Below, one piece after another: positions 1 to 10,739 of a DNA stretch of 64,000 nt. Where the stretch lies: positions 276,985 through 340,984 of the forward strand of contig JAREIK010003426.1 of the NCBI GenBank assembly GCA_029783825.1, given 5' to 3'. The position numbers and the translations under genes are program-made. Source of the DNA: Sapria himalayana (taxonomy: Eukaryota; Streptophyta; Magnoliopsida; Malpighiales; Rafflesiaceae). Position 1 is the first letter of the stretch, and each line of letters opens with the position of its first letter. Under the pieces are notes generated by a model. That model was given only the letters and a program-made list of their open reading frames with translations, had not been told where the DNA came from and searched no databases.

Positions 1-1303
1 TGATAGATAGATAGATAAATATATAGATAGATAGTCATATAGATAGATATACATATAGATAGATAGTTAGATAGATAGATAAATAGATAGATAGATGTGT
101 GTATATATATATATATAGATATATATTTATAGATAGACATTTAGACAAATAGATAGATAGAAAGATATATAGAAGACAAAGACATGGATATACATATATA
201 TGGATAGATAGATAGTTAGATAGATAGATAGATAATTAGATAGATAGATATATAATTAGATAGATAGATAGATTGAAATATAGGTAGATAGACATAAAAG
301 AAAATAGATAGATAAACAATTAGACATATAGATAGATAAATAGATATATAGATACATAGACACATAGAGTTATAGAGATAGAGAGATTGACAGATAGACA
401 AATTCATAGATAGAAAGATAGGCAGATAGATAAATATATAGATAGAAAGAAAGATAGATAGATATATTGACAAATAGATAATTTAATAGTTAGATATATA
501 GATAGATAGATAAAGAGATAGATAGATAGACAGATAGATAGATAGATAGACATATAGACAAATAGATAGATCAGAGAGATAAACAAATAGATAGAAAGAT
601 TGTAAAATAGTTAGACAAATACATAGATAGATAGACATATTGACATATAGATAGATAGATAGATAGACATATAGATAGGTACAAAAATTGGTAGATAGAT
701 AGATATATATAGACAAATAGGTAGACAGACAGATAGACAGATAGATATATGGGCAAATAGGAACATAGATAGATAAAAAGATCAGTAGATAGATAGAAAG
801 ATAAAAAGATACACAGAATGACATATAGACAGATAACCAAATAACTATATATATAGACATATATATAAAAACAAATAGGCAAATAGATAGATATATTAAT
901 AGAGAAATTGATATATTTATATATAGATAGATAGACAAAATGATAGATATATAGATAGACAGATAGACATGAAGATACATAATTAAATAAATAGACAGAT
1001 AAATAGAAAGATAGATAGCTTAATAGGTAGATAGAAAGATAGAGAGATAGATAGATAGATATATAGATAGGTAGATAGATAGATTACTATTGAAATTGAA
1101 AATAGACAAATAAAAGATCGAGATATAAAAATATAGATATATAGTCTAATTTAAAGATAAATAAATATTCAGATAGATAGATTGATATATTGAAAGAAAT
1201 ACATTTAGATATATAGATAGATATACACATTAGTAGATTGGAAAATAGACAGGTAGACATATATTATTAGAAAAATAGACTTATAGATAGATAACTTAAT
1301 AGT

Positions 1304-1361
<58 letters not shown>

Positions 1362-1680
1362 TATAGACAAATAGATAGATAAAATGATAGATAGATAGTT
1401 TTATTGATTGATAGACACATAGATAAAAACATAGATAGATATATAGATATATAAATACATAAATAAATACATAGATATATAGAAAAGTAGACAGATTGAT
1501 AAATTGATTGATACATAGATAGATAGAAAAAAAATTAGATAGTTTGAATGATTGACAGTTGTATAGATAGATAGATAGATAGAAAATTAGATAGTTTGAA
1601 TGATTGACAGTTGGATAGATAGATAGATAGAAAATTAATAGTTAGATCATTACATAGATAGATAGTTATATTGACATATA
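1..1680. repeat. degenerate GATA tetranucleotide array (left block)
   Basis: The plus strand is built from GATA units with frequent variants (GACA, AATA, GAAA, GATT), mostly keeping the 4-bp register. An uninterrupted AT dinucleotide run lies at about 1310-1357. Near 1540-1640 a 60-bp stretch is repeated almost exactly (AGATAGTTTGAATGATTGAC occurs twice). Open frames on the minus strand here encode only Tyr/Leu/Ser/Ile repeats, because the TATC strand of such an array has no stop in any frame. I see no gene. Confidence 0.95.
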
Positions 1681-3178
1681 TGTTAGTAATAGTGATTTAG
1701 GTCTATTGTATGGATATGGAATTTTGGCTATTTGTGAGAATTAATTATTGAGATTATTTACATATTTATTATATATAATATCATTGAATTATATTATTAA
1801 TTCTTCTAAATGTCTCTATTTGGTTATTGTTATGGGAATAGAAATGAAATAAGATTAGTATAAAGTTTTATTGATGTTCATGTGATGAATATGTGTATGA
1901 GATGCAAATCAAATTTATATCTATTTATTGAAAACAAATATTGGACATACTTGTTTTGAGATTAATACATGGATCAAAGTCATAAGTTAATCTCTAATAG
2001 TTATGTTTTTAAATCCTTTGACCTCAGATCGCTATAGTTCTCAACATAAAGAATATTGTGTTTTAATATAATCAAACATTGTCTTTAATCAGATTACTAT
2101 AAATGTTATACTTGAACATAATAAATATAATGTAGTGAGATATGAATGATTAAGATAGAATTTATCCCTCTTATTATAAGAGAGATATCTCTAGGTCCCC
2201 TCGATAATTAAGACTGAGAAATGCTTGCCCGTGTCAACTGAATTGATGGAGATCAATATCATTTGTTTAGCCATTCTAATTGGGTTTCAAGTAATCAAAG
2301 AAAGAATAATATAAGGTTGACTTTGTCCATGCCTTATATTCTATCAAGATATTATGAGACAAAAGGAATATGTCATTAGCTATATTAAGGTTGTCTCGGA
2401 TCATGAGCTTTTCATTTAATTTGAGTCTTCATAATGTTTTGCTAGAGGCCACTTATGAATTATAGGATCAAAATGTGATTTAGGCCTATGGCTAATGTTA
2501 ATTGAATGTATAGGGTCAAACATTAGGAACGAATAATAATAGTTATGGTTTTTCACTTTTTGTAGTAATTTTAAATAATGAGATTATTTTAAATCACAAA
2601 TAACAATTAGTTATAATTTAAATTTGAATTTAATTTTGAGAAAGTTTATATTCATGATTTAAATAAATAATTAATTTTGTTACATTGAACTTGAGTTTTA
2701 ATAAATAAATTCATTTAAAAGTAATTTGTAAGGATTTGATTTTAAGTTGTTATTATTTAAAAGTGTTTTAAATCTATAATTAATTTCATTTATGACTAAA
2801 ACCTTAGCAGACTTGTATATATATATGTGAGACATTTTATGCAAGCAGTCATCTTATATAAAAGAGAGAGAAACCCTTTCTTTTTGAGAAGATGAAGCTG
2901 AACTAGCATTCAACAAGATCATTCATTATTTGTTTGTGTGTAGATGCTGGTAGAGGGTGGTCATTTTTCCGAAAGGCATTACATTTGAAGATCCGAATAA
3001 ACAATGATGCACACTTTGGAGGCTTGATGAATCGATCTACAATAGGTATGTTTCATTTACCCTTCCTTCATATTTATATGAATCACATGTTATCTCTGGT
3101 GGGTTAAGAAAAAAAAATTATGGATTCTACTACATTTATGTTCTAATTAGATTGGATATTCTCCCCGAAACCCCAACA
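1681..3178 (+). mobile_element. LTR of a retrotransposon (5' LTR, about 1.5 kb)
   Basis: This is single-copy-looking sequence between arrays. It starts TGTTAG and ends CCAACA, close to the TGTTGG...CCAACA short inverted ends typical of plant LTRs. The right edge is well supported because a primer-binding site follows two bases later. Inside are a TATA-like TTATATAAAAG near 2854-2864, followed by a pyrimidine/purine transition suited to a transcription start, and an AATAAA at 2996-3001 that could be the R-region polyadenylation signal. That order (TATA, then AATAAA, then CA end, then PBS) fits U3-R-U5 on the plus strand. The left edge is inferred from the TG dinucleotide at the array boundary. 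There is no second LTR in the window, so no internal age estimate is possible. Copia or Gypsy membership cannot be decided. Confidence 0.75.
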
Positions 3179-3179
3179 G

Positions 3180-3194
3180 TGGTATCATAGGAAC
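3180..3194 (+). other. retrotransposon primer-binding site (initiator Met tRNA type)
   Basis: TGGTATCATAGGAAC begins two bases after the LTR end. Plant LTR retrotransposons commonly carry TGGTATCAGAGC here, complementary to the 3' end of initiator methionine tRNA. The first eight bases match exactly and the rest is degenerate. It fixes the LTR orientation and its right edge. Confidence 0.75.
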
Positions 3195-3445
3195 TTGTGT
3201 TTTCATAAAAACTAATAATGCCAAATTTTATTGTATGAATGTGATGTATATAATTCTAACATGATTTGTAATTTTGAATATATGTGATATTATAGGTTTA
3301 TGTGATCAACATAGTTAATAGGTTTTGTTAGGTTATTTATTGATTGAATCTGAAAACTAAAAGAATTCATTAGTATGATTGAGAATTCAAATTGGATATT
3401 GCCATTAAAGTGTTTAAAAGCATGATTTATTATTCTAGCTTTGTC
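3195..3445 (+). mobile_element. truncated retrotransposon leader
   Basis: About 250 bp of AT-rich non-repeat DNA follows the primer-binding site in the position of the untranslated leader before gag. No gag frame is visible. It runs into TATC units from about 3446, so the rest of the element is missing. Confidence 0.55.
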
Positions 3446-5666
3446 TTAATCAATCAATCTGTCTATCAATCTATCTATTTGTCTATCTATCTATATGTTT
3501 ATCTTTTGATCTATATATATTTATATCTATATATATTTTTATCTATCTATCTATCTATTAATCAATTTATATTTCTATCGGTCTGTCTATCTATCTAATT
3601 GTCTAACTCTCTAATTGTCTATATATGAATTAATCAATCTATCTATCTTTCTATCTATCAAACTATCTAATTGCCTTTTAGTCTATCGGTCAATTTGTCT
3701 ATCTGTTCAACTATTTATCTATTTATCTATGTATATATCTTTATGTTTATCTATTAATTTGAATATCTTTGTATATATTTATGTATCTATGTGTCTATAT
3801 ATATGCATGTCTATCTATCTCTCTATCTGACTATTTGCTTATATAGCTATTTATTTACTTATCTTTATATCAATTTATCTATCTATCTATTAGTTTATCT
3901 ATCTATCTATCTGTCTATCTATCTATTTGTATATTTTTTTAGTTATTTATATATCTTTCTCTCTATCAATCAATCTATCTATCTATCTATTACTAAATAT
4001 GGCTATCTATCTATATGTCTATCTATCTATCTATATATCTATCTATATATCTATCTACTTATCTATATATCTATCTTTATATGTATATAACTATTTATCT
4101 GTCAATCAATCAATCTATCTATCTATGTATATATCTATCTATCTAAATATCTAAATATCTACATATTTGCCAATCTACCTATCTATCTATGTATAATTTT
4201 TATATGTCTATTTGACTATCTATCTATCTATTTATTTATTTGACTATCTATATATCTATTTGTCTATATGTTGATCTATCTATATATATATTTATTTATC
4301 TATCTTCAATATTTCTATCTATTATATTTCTATCTATCTATATGTCTGTCTGTCTAAATAGTAATCTAAATGACTATCTATTGATCTATCTATCTATCTA
4401 TCTATCTTGTCTGTACATTTATCTACTATTTGTCTATCTATTTATCTTGCTACCTATCTATCTGTCTATCTTTCTTTTTTTAAATATTTCTATATGTCTA
4501 TTAGTCTATTTATCTTTATATCTATCATTCTATCTATATATCTATCTATATATCTATATATTTATATATCTATATTTCTATAATTCTATTTGCCTATCTC
4601 TATGTCTATCTATTTTTAAATATGTCCACCTATCTATCTACATAGCTGTATGTCTATATATATCTATATCGATCAGTTTATATGACTATCTATCTGTCAT
4701 TTTGTCTTTGTGTCTATCTCTCGATCTGACTATCTATCTATCGCCAGATCTATATATCTTTCTACATATTTGTAAAGTGTCTATTTGTCTTATCTATCTA
4801 TCTGGCTATCTATCTATCTATCTACCTATATGTCTATCTATCTAACTATCTGCCTATATATCTATTTATTTATCTATCTATCAATGACTATATATTTATC
4901 TGACTATTTGTATATCTATCTATCTATTAATCTATATATCTATCTATATATCTTTGTCTATCTATCTATCCTCCTATCTCTTTATATTTCTATCTGTCTC
5001 TTTATCTATTCTACTATCATTTTATATATCTATCTATCTATATGTTAATCTCTCTAAAGTACATCTTTCTATCTATCTATTTGTAAATTTATCTATATGT
5101 CTATCTTTATATCTATTTATCTATCTATCTATCTATCTATTTATTTGTTTGTGTCTATCTATCTATCTATCAGTATGTATATCTATTTATCTATCATGTT
5201 GTTTATTAGTCTATTAGTTTATCTATTTATTTATCTATTTATATTTCTATTTGCTATTTATCTATATATCTATCTATCTATTTGTCTATCTATTTATATG
5301 TCCATCTATTTATTTGTTTTTTTATCTAAATATGTATATGTTAATATATCTATCTAACTATCTAACTATCTATATATTGAAATATCTTGCTATCCTTTTG
5401 TTTGTCTATCTGTCAGTCAATTTGTCAATCTATCTATTTTCATATCTATCTATCTGACTGTCTATCTGTCTGTCTATCTGTCTGTCTATCTGTCTGTCTA
5501 TCTATCCATCCGTTTGTTTATTTATTTGTTTATCTATCTATATATCTAGTTGTTTATCTTTTAATCTGTCAATTTGTCGAAATGTCTATCTTTTTATATA
5601 TCTATCTAACTATCTAACTATCTTTCTATTTATCAGTATATTAGTATATTAGTTAATCTATCTCTT

Positions 5667-5719
<53 letters not shown>

Positions 5720-6489
5720 ATCTATCTATCTATCTGGTTATCAACTTTCTTCCTATATATATCTATCTATCTATGTGTATATCTATCTATCTATCTATCT
5801 ATATATCTACCTATGTGCCTATCTGTCTATCTATTTATTTTTGTATCTATCTTTCTATCTATTTAACTATCTATTTATCTATCTATTTGACTATTTATCA
5901 GTCAATAAATCAATCTATCATATGTCTTGTTGTTTATCTATCTATCTATTTGAATTTTTGTTTAATTATATATTTTTCTATTTATCTTTCTCTCTATTAT
6001 CTTATCTAATCGATCTACATACCTATATATTTATTTGTCTATCTATCTATTTATCTATTTGTTTATCTAGCTATCTTTCTATATATCATGTCATTTTTTC
6101 TATGTGTCTATCTATCAATCTATCAATCAATCTATCTATCTATTTAGTTGTCTATCATTCAATTTGTTTATTTTCTATTTTTCTATCTGCATATCTTTAC
6201 ATATATATATATGTCTGTCTATGTATCTTTGTATCTATTTCGCTATCTAACTTTCTCTCTATATTTTTATTTATCTATCTATCTACATATCTATTTATCC
6301 ATCTATCTATATGTGTCTATATGTCAATCTGTATATCTTGTTATATGTCTATCTATCTATCTATTTATAAATCTTTATATCTATATATCTATGCTTATAT
6401 GTATTTATCTTTCTATTTGTTGATAAATTTATCTATCAATATATATATATATATCTATCTATCTATGTATCCATATGTCTATATGTTTA
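3446..6489. repeat. degenerate TATC array, left of the CACTA element
   Basis: Plus-strand TATC units with variants TGTC, TTTC, AATC and TAAC, the opposite polarity to the block at 1-1680. A long AT dinucleotide run lies at about 5668-5716. TCTG/TGTC-rich units cluster at 5445-5510. Open frames on the plus strand are low-complexity by-products. The last three bases (TTA, 6487-6489) are the left target-site copy of the CACTA insertion, and the same array resumes at 19056. Confidence 0.95.
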
Positions 6490-6501
6490 CACTACAAGAA
6501 A

Positions 6502-6760
6502 TATCCCAAATAACTAGGTAAAATTCCCTAGCTAAATGGAAGTTTTCCGTCACTAAAGTGGATATAAGAATGGATTAATAATGGAACATTTTCTTAATCT
6601 AAAGTGCTTGTCACAAAAATTATTTAGTAAATATATTCTCTAGCAAAATTAGAGAGTGAAAATTCTCTCTCTAATTTGTGAGAGAATATTTCGTAGTTAA
6701 ATTAGCGAGGGAAAAAATCTCTAACTATTTTAATTCCATAATTATTTTCACATTTTTAAT
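6502..6760. repeat. left subterminal repeat region of the outer CACTA element
   Basis: Motifs such as ATTCCCTAGCTAAATGG, TTAGCGAGGGA and TTTTCCGTCACTAAA recur within 250 bp of the terminus. The start is homologous to the left end of the inner element at 11668 onward (same order of CCCTAGCTAAATGG, then a CATCACTAAA-like block, then CTAAAGTG). In En/Spm elements such arrays bind the regulatory transposase; here that role is inferred. Confidence 0.75.
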
Positions 6761-6771
6761 TTTTTACATTA

Positions 6772-7024
6772 AATTTAATTACATATTTTTAAATTTTTAT
6801 ATTAAATTTAATAAAAACTTAAACTATAAAACATTAATTATTATTAACAAAAAATAAAATTAGTTAATAAAATATTTTGATACAATATGTTACAAAGTTA
6901 AAACAGAATCATAACAAAATTTGATTACATCTTATTCTTCATCAATGTATGTAATGACAATACATAAAGTATAATATGTCAGTGAAATTGATGTTGCTTT
7001 CTCTCCCTCAACTCCTCAAGATCT
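6772..7024. repeat. copy A of the element-internal conserved block
   Basis: AT-rich DNA ending in the landmarks CATAAAGTATAAT, GATGTTGCTTTCTCTCCCTC and CTCCTCNNGATC. Related sequence occurs at 12171-12815 and 13430-14059, after the left subterminal region of the inner element and again further in. The block therefore looks like part of the CACTA family backbone. A coding role is not evident, as all three copies carry different stops. Confidence 0.6.
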
Positions 7025-7191
7025 GCATACAGTTCTAGCACCTAAGCATGTCCCTCCATGGCCATCTACATTGCTTCTTTTAGTTGTATTCTACATTTCC
7101 TATCTACCTCTAACTTATTCTTCCTTTTATCTGCCAATGCCCTTTTTGTATCTAGCTGCTCTCCCAACAGCACTTTTTTTAACCTTGCGAT
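7020..7191 (-). pseudogene. KIN12: captured kinesin-12 (phragmoplast kinesin) exon fragment
   Basis: The minus-strand translation shows a charged coiled-coil-like stretch ending QLKEAM, stop, MAMEGHA, stop, VLELYADLEE. Plant kinesin-12 proteins (PAKRP1/POK group, plus-end motors at the phragmoplast) carry a stalk segment of the form [30 protein letters not shown]. The order and spacing match with two stops replacing Q and R positions. The upstream residues EQLDTKRALADKRK also fit the preceding family segment. A splice-acceptor-like CAG lies at 7192-7194, suggesting the exon edge. The right limit overlaps copy A of the internal block by a few bases (GAGGAG microhomology), so the exact junction is uncertain. 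Only about 57 codons of a protein of well over 1000 residues are present and there is no motor domain. It is not functional. Confidence 0.72.
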
Positions 7192-7707
7192 CTGTTGCAT
7201 ATATGGATACTTGTGCATGTGTGTGTGTAAACACACACACACACACATGCACTTTCATGCAAATACACATACCATCAAAGACAACAGAAGAAATAATCTT
7301 ACGCTTAAAAAACACACATACAGGTCTCTCAGGTATGGTCAACATCTGCTAGTTCTTTGTCCTCTAGTACTCCACACAAATAAAAAAAATTTTTACACCT
7401 GCATATGGAGTATAATATACTACATTTACAAACCAAAAAAGAACACAATATAATGCCGCTGATAAATAGATTGACTAGCACATGCAACACAAACTACCAA
7501 TTGCTAGAAATTTAACACAATGCGATAATCATGAGCTTATTTTTAAATTATCAAATCAAGATTTCTAGTGAATTACCCATCAACATATTCTTCTTTGTTT
7601 CCTATCTTCACTCATCAATCCGTGGTTAATTATAAGAAAGTTAGAAAGTGCCAAACAAAATGGAAATGGAAGTTAAAATGATAACAGGCTGCGTGGTATT
7701 GAAATTT
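7192..7707. other. interval with no recognised gene
   Basis: AT-rich spacer inside the CACTA element. It holds a short alternating TG/CA tract at about 7218-7248. Both strands have short open frames there, but they contain Cys/Val or His/Thr repeats created by the tract. No domain is recognised. Confidence 0.6.
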
Positions 7708-7903
7708 GCACACTTGTAGGTTCATATAGGAATCCACTGAAGCAAAGAAACTTGAAAGAAACCAAAAAATCAGAAAAAAAATGCAATGCATAAGAAAAGA
7801 ACACAAGGTAGCTCACCTTTGTATTCTATTTTCCACTTAGTTTTACAATGACCATCTTCCTAGTCAAGTTGTTAAGAAAAGGCTTGGGATTAACATAGAT
7901 GGT
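7708..7903 (-). pseudogene. SNRPF: captured snRNP Sm-F gene fragment, two exons with intron
   Basis: On the minus strand an acceptor-like TGCAG (7904-7908) precedes an exon at 7903-7817 translating [20 protein letters not shown], then after a 1-base loss LKW-IEYK, followed by a donor GTGAGC. This matches the start of plant Sm-F ([31 protein letters not shown]), including the known early intron just after the first two codons. About 65 bp later a second acceptor-like TTTCAAG (ending 7751) leads into an exon at 7750-7708 encoding SVDSYMNLQ, the next Sm-F segment. Sm-F is a core protein of the spliceosomal Sm ring. The intron between the exons shows capture from genomic DNA rather than from mRNA. 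The frameshift, a stop and the missing C-terminal half make it a dead fragment. Confidence 0.82.
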
Positions 7904-8464
7904 CTGCAATATTCAGTAATAAAAAAACTAATGAACGATACTATAATGCACGTATGCATCAGACATTACTCTGCATTTACTTAAAAATACATAAGCATGT
8001 ATATATGCAATATACATGCATACAGTGAGAATATAATATAACTATATGTGTCCAATCACATACACGCACACACACATGCACACACTATTTTCATATCTTC
8101 TCATATTTTTTTATCTTGTCCATATATTACACCTTTCTAGTTCAACTTAATCATTGATCCATGGAAATGGTCATCACCAAAAATCACACAACCTAAAATT
8201 AATATAATATACTTGATGAATAACCTCATACAAACAATGCCCTTATATACCATGTTATTTTTATTACGGCAACTCTTAGGATGAATAACCTCGATATCAC
8301 TCTCGAAGTGTACTTGTGTGTGCCAGACATGCATCAATGAGTATGACATGCTAATTATTCCTCAAAAAAGCTATCAATAGAACAACATATCAATTGATAA
8401 AGTAGAGAACATGGCACCCAGCAAAACATAAGCAATATCACAAACATCATGCTCATCAATATGA
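7904..8464. other. interval with no recognised gene
   Basis: AT-rich sequence with a CACACA-rich patch at about 8060-8088. A minus-strand frame at 8137-8349 (70 codons, beginning MSYSLMHVWH and including DIEVIHPKSCRN) has ordinary composition and is followed by nothing recognisable. It could be another captured fragment, but I do not recognise a family. Confidence 0.45.
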
Positions 8465-8660
8465 TAGTTATATATAGTATATATGTATATAAAACACTAT
8501 AGTGTATATGTATATATACTAAGTATATATGTACATATAATACTATAGTGTATATGTATATATACTAAGTATATTTGTACACATATACTAAGTATAAGTG
8601 TACATATATATTGCAGTATATGTGTACATATACACTATAGTGTATATGGATGTCTTATAG
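8465..8660. repeat. palindromic AT minisatellite (TATATACTAAGTATATA type)
   Basis: Three to four imperfect copies of a roughly 60-bp unit made from ACTATAGTGTATATGTATA and ACTAAGTATATNTGTACATA. Many subunits are self-complementary (CACTATAGTG, ATATACTAAGTATAT), so the stretch can form cruciforms. Similar GTACATATATACT-type sequence occurs near 12600-12770 and 13850-14040, tying it to the element backbone. Confidence 0.7.
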
Positions 8661-9315
8661 ATATCGAATAGTAGGTATAGATATAGATATAGAACATCAG
8701 GTAAAGTATTATCCCATTTATACTCCAAAAAGAAGGCACAAAACATCACTATCAACATTAATAAGAAATACGAATCTTATTTAAATTTTCAAAAATATAT
8801 CTAAAATCTCTTAGAGGAAAACCTGGAAGACATGCAATGAGCCAGGGTTGGCGGATCAATGTTCGCACCCTACCTCCCAAAAACCAGAATTTTTTCCTGG
8901 TCCTAAGGTCTATAATTGGATTGCTCTGCCCCGCCACCCTCAACAGCACCATGCTCTCGTGTGGCTTTTTTAGAACATTTCTTCCCCACTCTATGTGCTT
9001 GCACCAATGATTTTAATTGCTTAGCTTTATTATATTAATCCATCAACCCTATAGCTTCTTCTGTCATATGGTTCCTATCTTAGTTAGAAGCAAGGACCTT
9101 TACTTCGTTGTATGTGTCAACATAACTATAGAAGAATTTAATATGCATTCCATAAAAATAATATGTACTATATAAAAATAATATGCACTCCAAAAAAATA
9201 ATTTATATTCAAAGAAAAAAAGAAGAACAAAACTTCAAAAATTAGATGTTTTGTCTTCCAAATATTAAAAAAAACAAATGGCTACAAAATTTGCAAACTT
9301 CATATAGCAAGGCAT
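8661..9315. other. interval with unrecognised coding-like remnant, minus strand
   Basis: Between about 8760 and 9110 the minus strand reads as broken frames of non-repetitive composition (for example SLVQAHRVGKKCSKKATREH and, in another frame, a 64-codon stretch at 8758-8952 starting MVLLRVAGQSN). The segment is less AT-rich than its surroundings, which suggests another captured exon or a piece of element coding sequence. I cannot name a family. From about 9240 to 9315 the sequence is shared with 17510-17597 (see that entry). Confidence 0.4.
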
Positions 9316-9970
9316 CTTGACTCATCTTCCTCCCAGCTATTCTCACTCCTATCCTTTTCATGATCAAAAGCTGGGGATACATCGATGAGCTAGTTGTGCA
9401 GCATGTGGATTGGCAGCCACCTCAACCCCATCGATATCAATTGATGACCATGTCCAAGCATTTCTTTGGAGCTTTCAAACATGGAATAGGAATAGAGTTT
9501 GGATCCTTTGGTTTCCATGGTTTCTCTAGTTTTGATTTTATTGATGGATCCCCACTTTGCTTTCTCTTGGGCTGGCCATCTTGTTCGTCATGGTTTGGTT
9601 GATCGATCTTACAAATCCTTTCATCTTACAAAGAATCATGTGAGTGTAGAATCTGCAATGGTTGAGCTCCATAAGTTTCTCTGAGAACAGGATAAGAAGC
9701 ATTTTGAGGTAACATGTTCAAAAACTTATCTCTTTGGTTTATCCAACCATTTTTCATGTAATGTAGTGCAAGAGAGGTGTTGGAGACAATGAATTCATGG
9801 GGATGGAATGGATTTTTGGCATTAACAATAAAGTTGTTAATATCAAGTCCTGGTAAGAAAGGCCCTGTGTTGTGGTCTCCCACACTAGGTATCAGTTGCA
9901 GACCAAGATGCCCCTAGAAAGATGGCTCGTAATAGCCCCAGTTCCTCATGTTCAGCCAGTCATCATCCTT
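9316..9970 (-). pseudogene. BPC: captured BBR/BPC (Basic Pentacysteine) GAGA-binding factor, nearly full length
   Basis: The minus-strand frame can be followed from codon 1 without a frameshift. The start codon has become AAG (9968-9970), then DDDWLNMRNWGYYEPSF, a stop replacing K, then GHLGLQL, PFLPG, FHPHEFIVS, NGWINQRDKFLNMLP, LRETYGAQPLQIL, a stop, DERICKI, a Lys/Pro-rich segment, APKKCLDMVIN, a stop, YRWG, a stop, GGCQSTCCTTSSSMYP and VRIAGRKMSQDA. These are the ordered landmarks of class I BBR/BPC proteins, plant nuclear factors that bind GA/TC repeats through a C-terminal Cys-rich domain. Four in-frame stops (TAG, TAA, TGA, TGA) and the lost ATG disable it. About 23 codons (the segment before YRWG with the first Cys cluster) are deleted in frame, and the last 30 or so residues are missing. 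Class I BPC coding regions are usually a single exon, so genomic or mRNA capture cannot be told apart here. Confidence 0.95.
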
Positions 9971-10401
9971 GAAACTATGAACATGCAAGAGAAGGAGAAT
10001 AAGCAGAATGAACACATTTAATTTAATTTCATTAGAAATCATTATGATAATTAAAAATTTAATAATTTAATTCCACCGATGAATGATAAAATGTAGTCAC
10101 GGCTCTAATCAGTGACAACACAAAATCGCACGAAATATGAGTGTCAAAAACAAACTTGAAAACATATTATTTAAATATATTAAATAAAAATTGAAGTGAT
10201 AGTGATAATTTAATAAAAAAATATTAGGTATAAAATAGCTAATAAAGAGAGAACATATTAATGCTGAGGTCTTTTTCAGCTTAACTAGATTGATGACCAC
10301 AAAAACTTCAACAAATATCTAAATGATGGTCAGTAATGATGTTTGGAGAGAGAGAGAGAGAGGCAAAATAAAGTATTTTAGAATGCATGAAAAGATAATA
10401 G
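9971..10401. other. interval between captured fragments, with a GA tract
   Basis: AT-rich DNA holding an uninterrupted (GA)n tract at about 10345-10362. The part next to 9970 (to about 10020) may be 5' untranslated sequence captured with the BPC gene. A minus-strand frame at 10109-10300 is Leu/Phe/Ile-rich from AT bias and not convincing as a protein. Confidence 0.5.
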
Positions 10402-10595
10402 AAGCTTAGCCTCTTTTTGATCCAGTAGGGATCAGTAAAGATGGAACCCATCCATAGGAAGGACTGTGGCAATGTCTAATAGCTTCGAATCAGAAAATGA
10501 GGCTGTCTGCATGGGACCATTTATTTGTGCGTCTCACAACTTCAGAACCAACGTGCTCTTCCCAACACCAGGAGGACCAGCCAAGCCTTTTGTTG
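10402..10595 (-). pseudogene. captured P-loop kinase fragment (uridine kinase/YFH7-like)
   Basis: The minus strand encodes KGLAGPPGVGKSTL, with the Walker A motif GPPGVGKST at 10552-10578. This is followed about 27 codons later by DIATVLPMDGFHLY, a stop, SLLD and QKEAK. Plant P-loop proteins of the uridine kinase/phosphoribulokinase superfamily (related to yeast YFH7 and fungal 'putative uridine kinase' proteins) have VGLAGPPGAGKST, then VAIVLPMDGFHLYRSQLDAMEDPKEAH at the same spacing. Two in-frame stops (after LVLKL and after FHLY) and loss of the AMEDP segment show decay. The fragment spans roughly one exon. The substrate of the parental enzyme is not known to me with confidence. Confidence 0.78.
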
Positions 10596-10739
10596 GTTCT
10601 AGTGGTAATCAAAAGAGTGTAATCTTATCATTTCAAAAATATCATATGGTAATCTATTATTAAATTAGTTGGAAAACTCCAAATTAAAATTTTGATGGTA
10701 TTATGTCCGTAGTTATTAATATATTTAATCCATTTACTA

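Noticed and set aside
7058..7453. 131-codon plus-strand frame
   Set aside because: It is antisense to the kinesin-12 fragment and runs through a CA-repeat tract that gives a His/Thr string. The minus strand explains the sequence.
9360..9602. 80-codon plus-strand frame in the middle of the CACTA element
   Set aside because: It is antisense to the BBR/BPC pseudogene, whose minus-strand residues match a known family in order.
10466..10663. 65-codon plus-strand frame containing NVLFPTPGGPAKP
   Set aside because: It is the antisense reading of the Walker A region of the P-loop kinase fragment.
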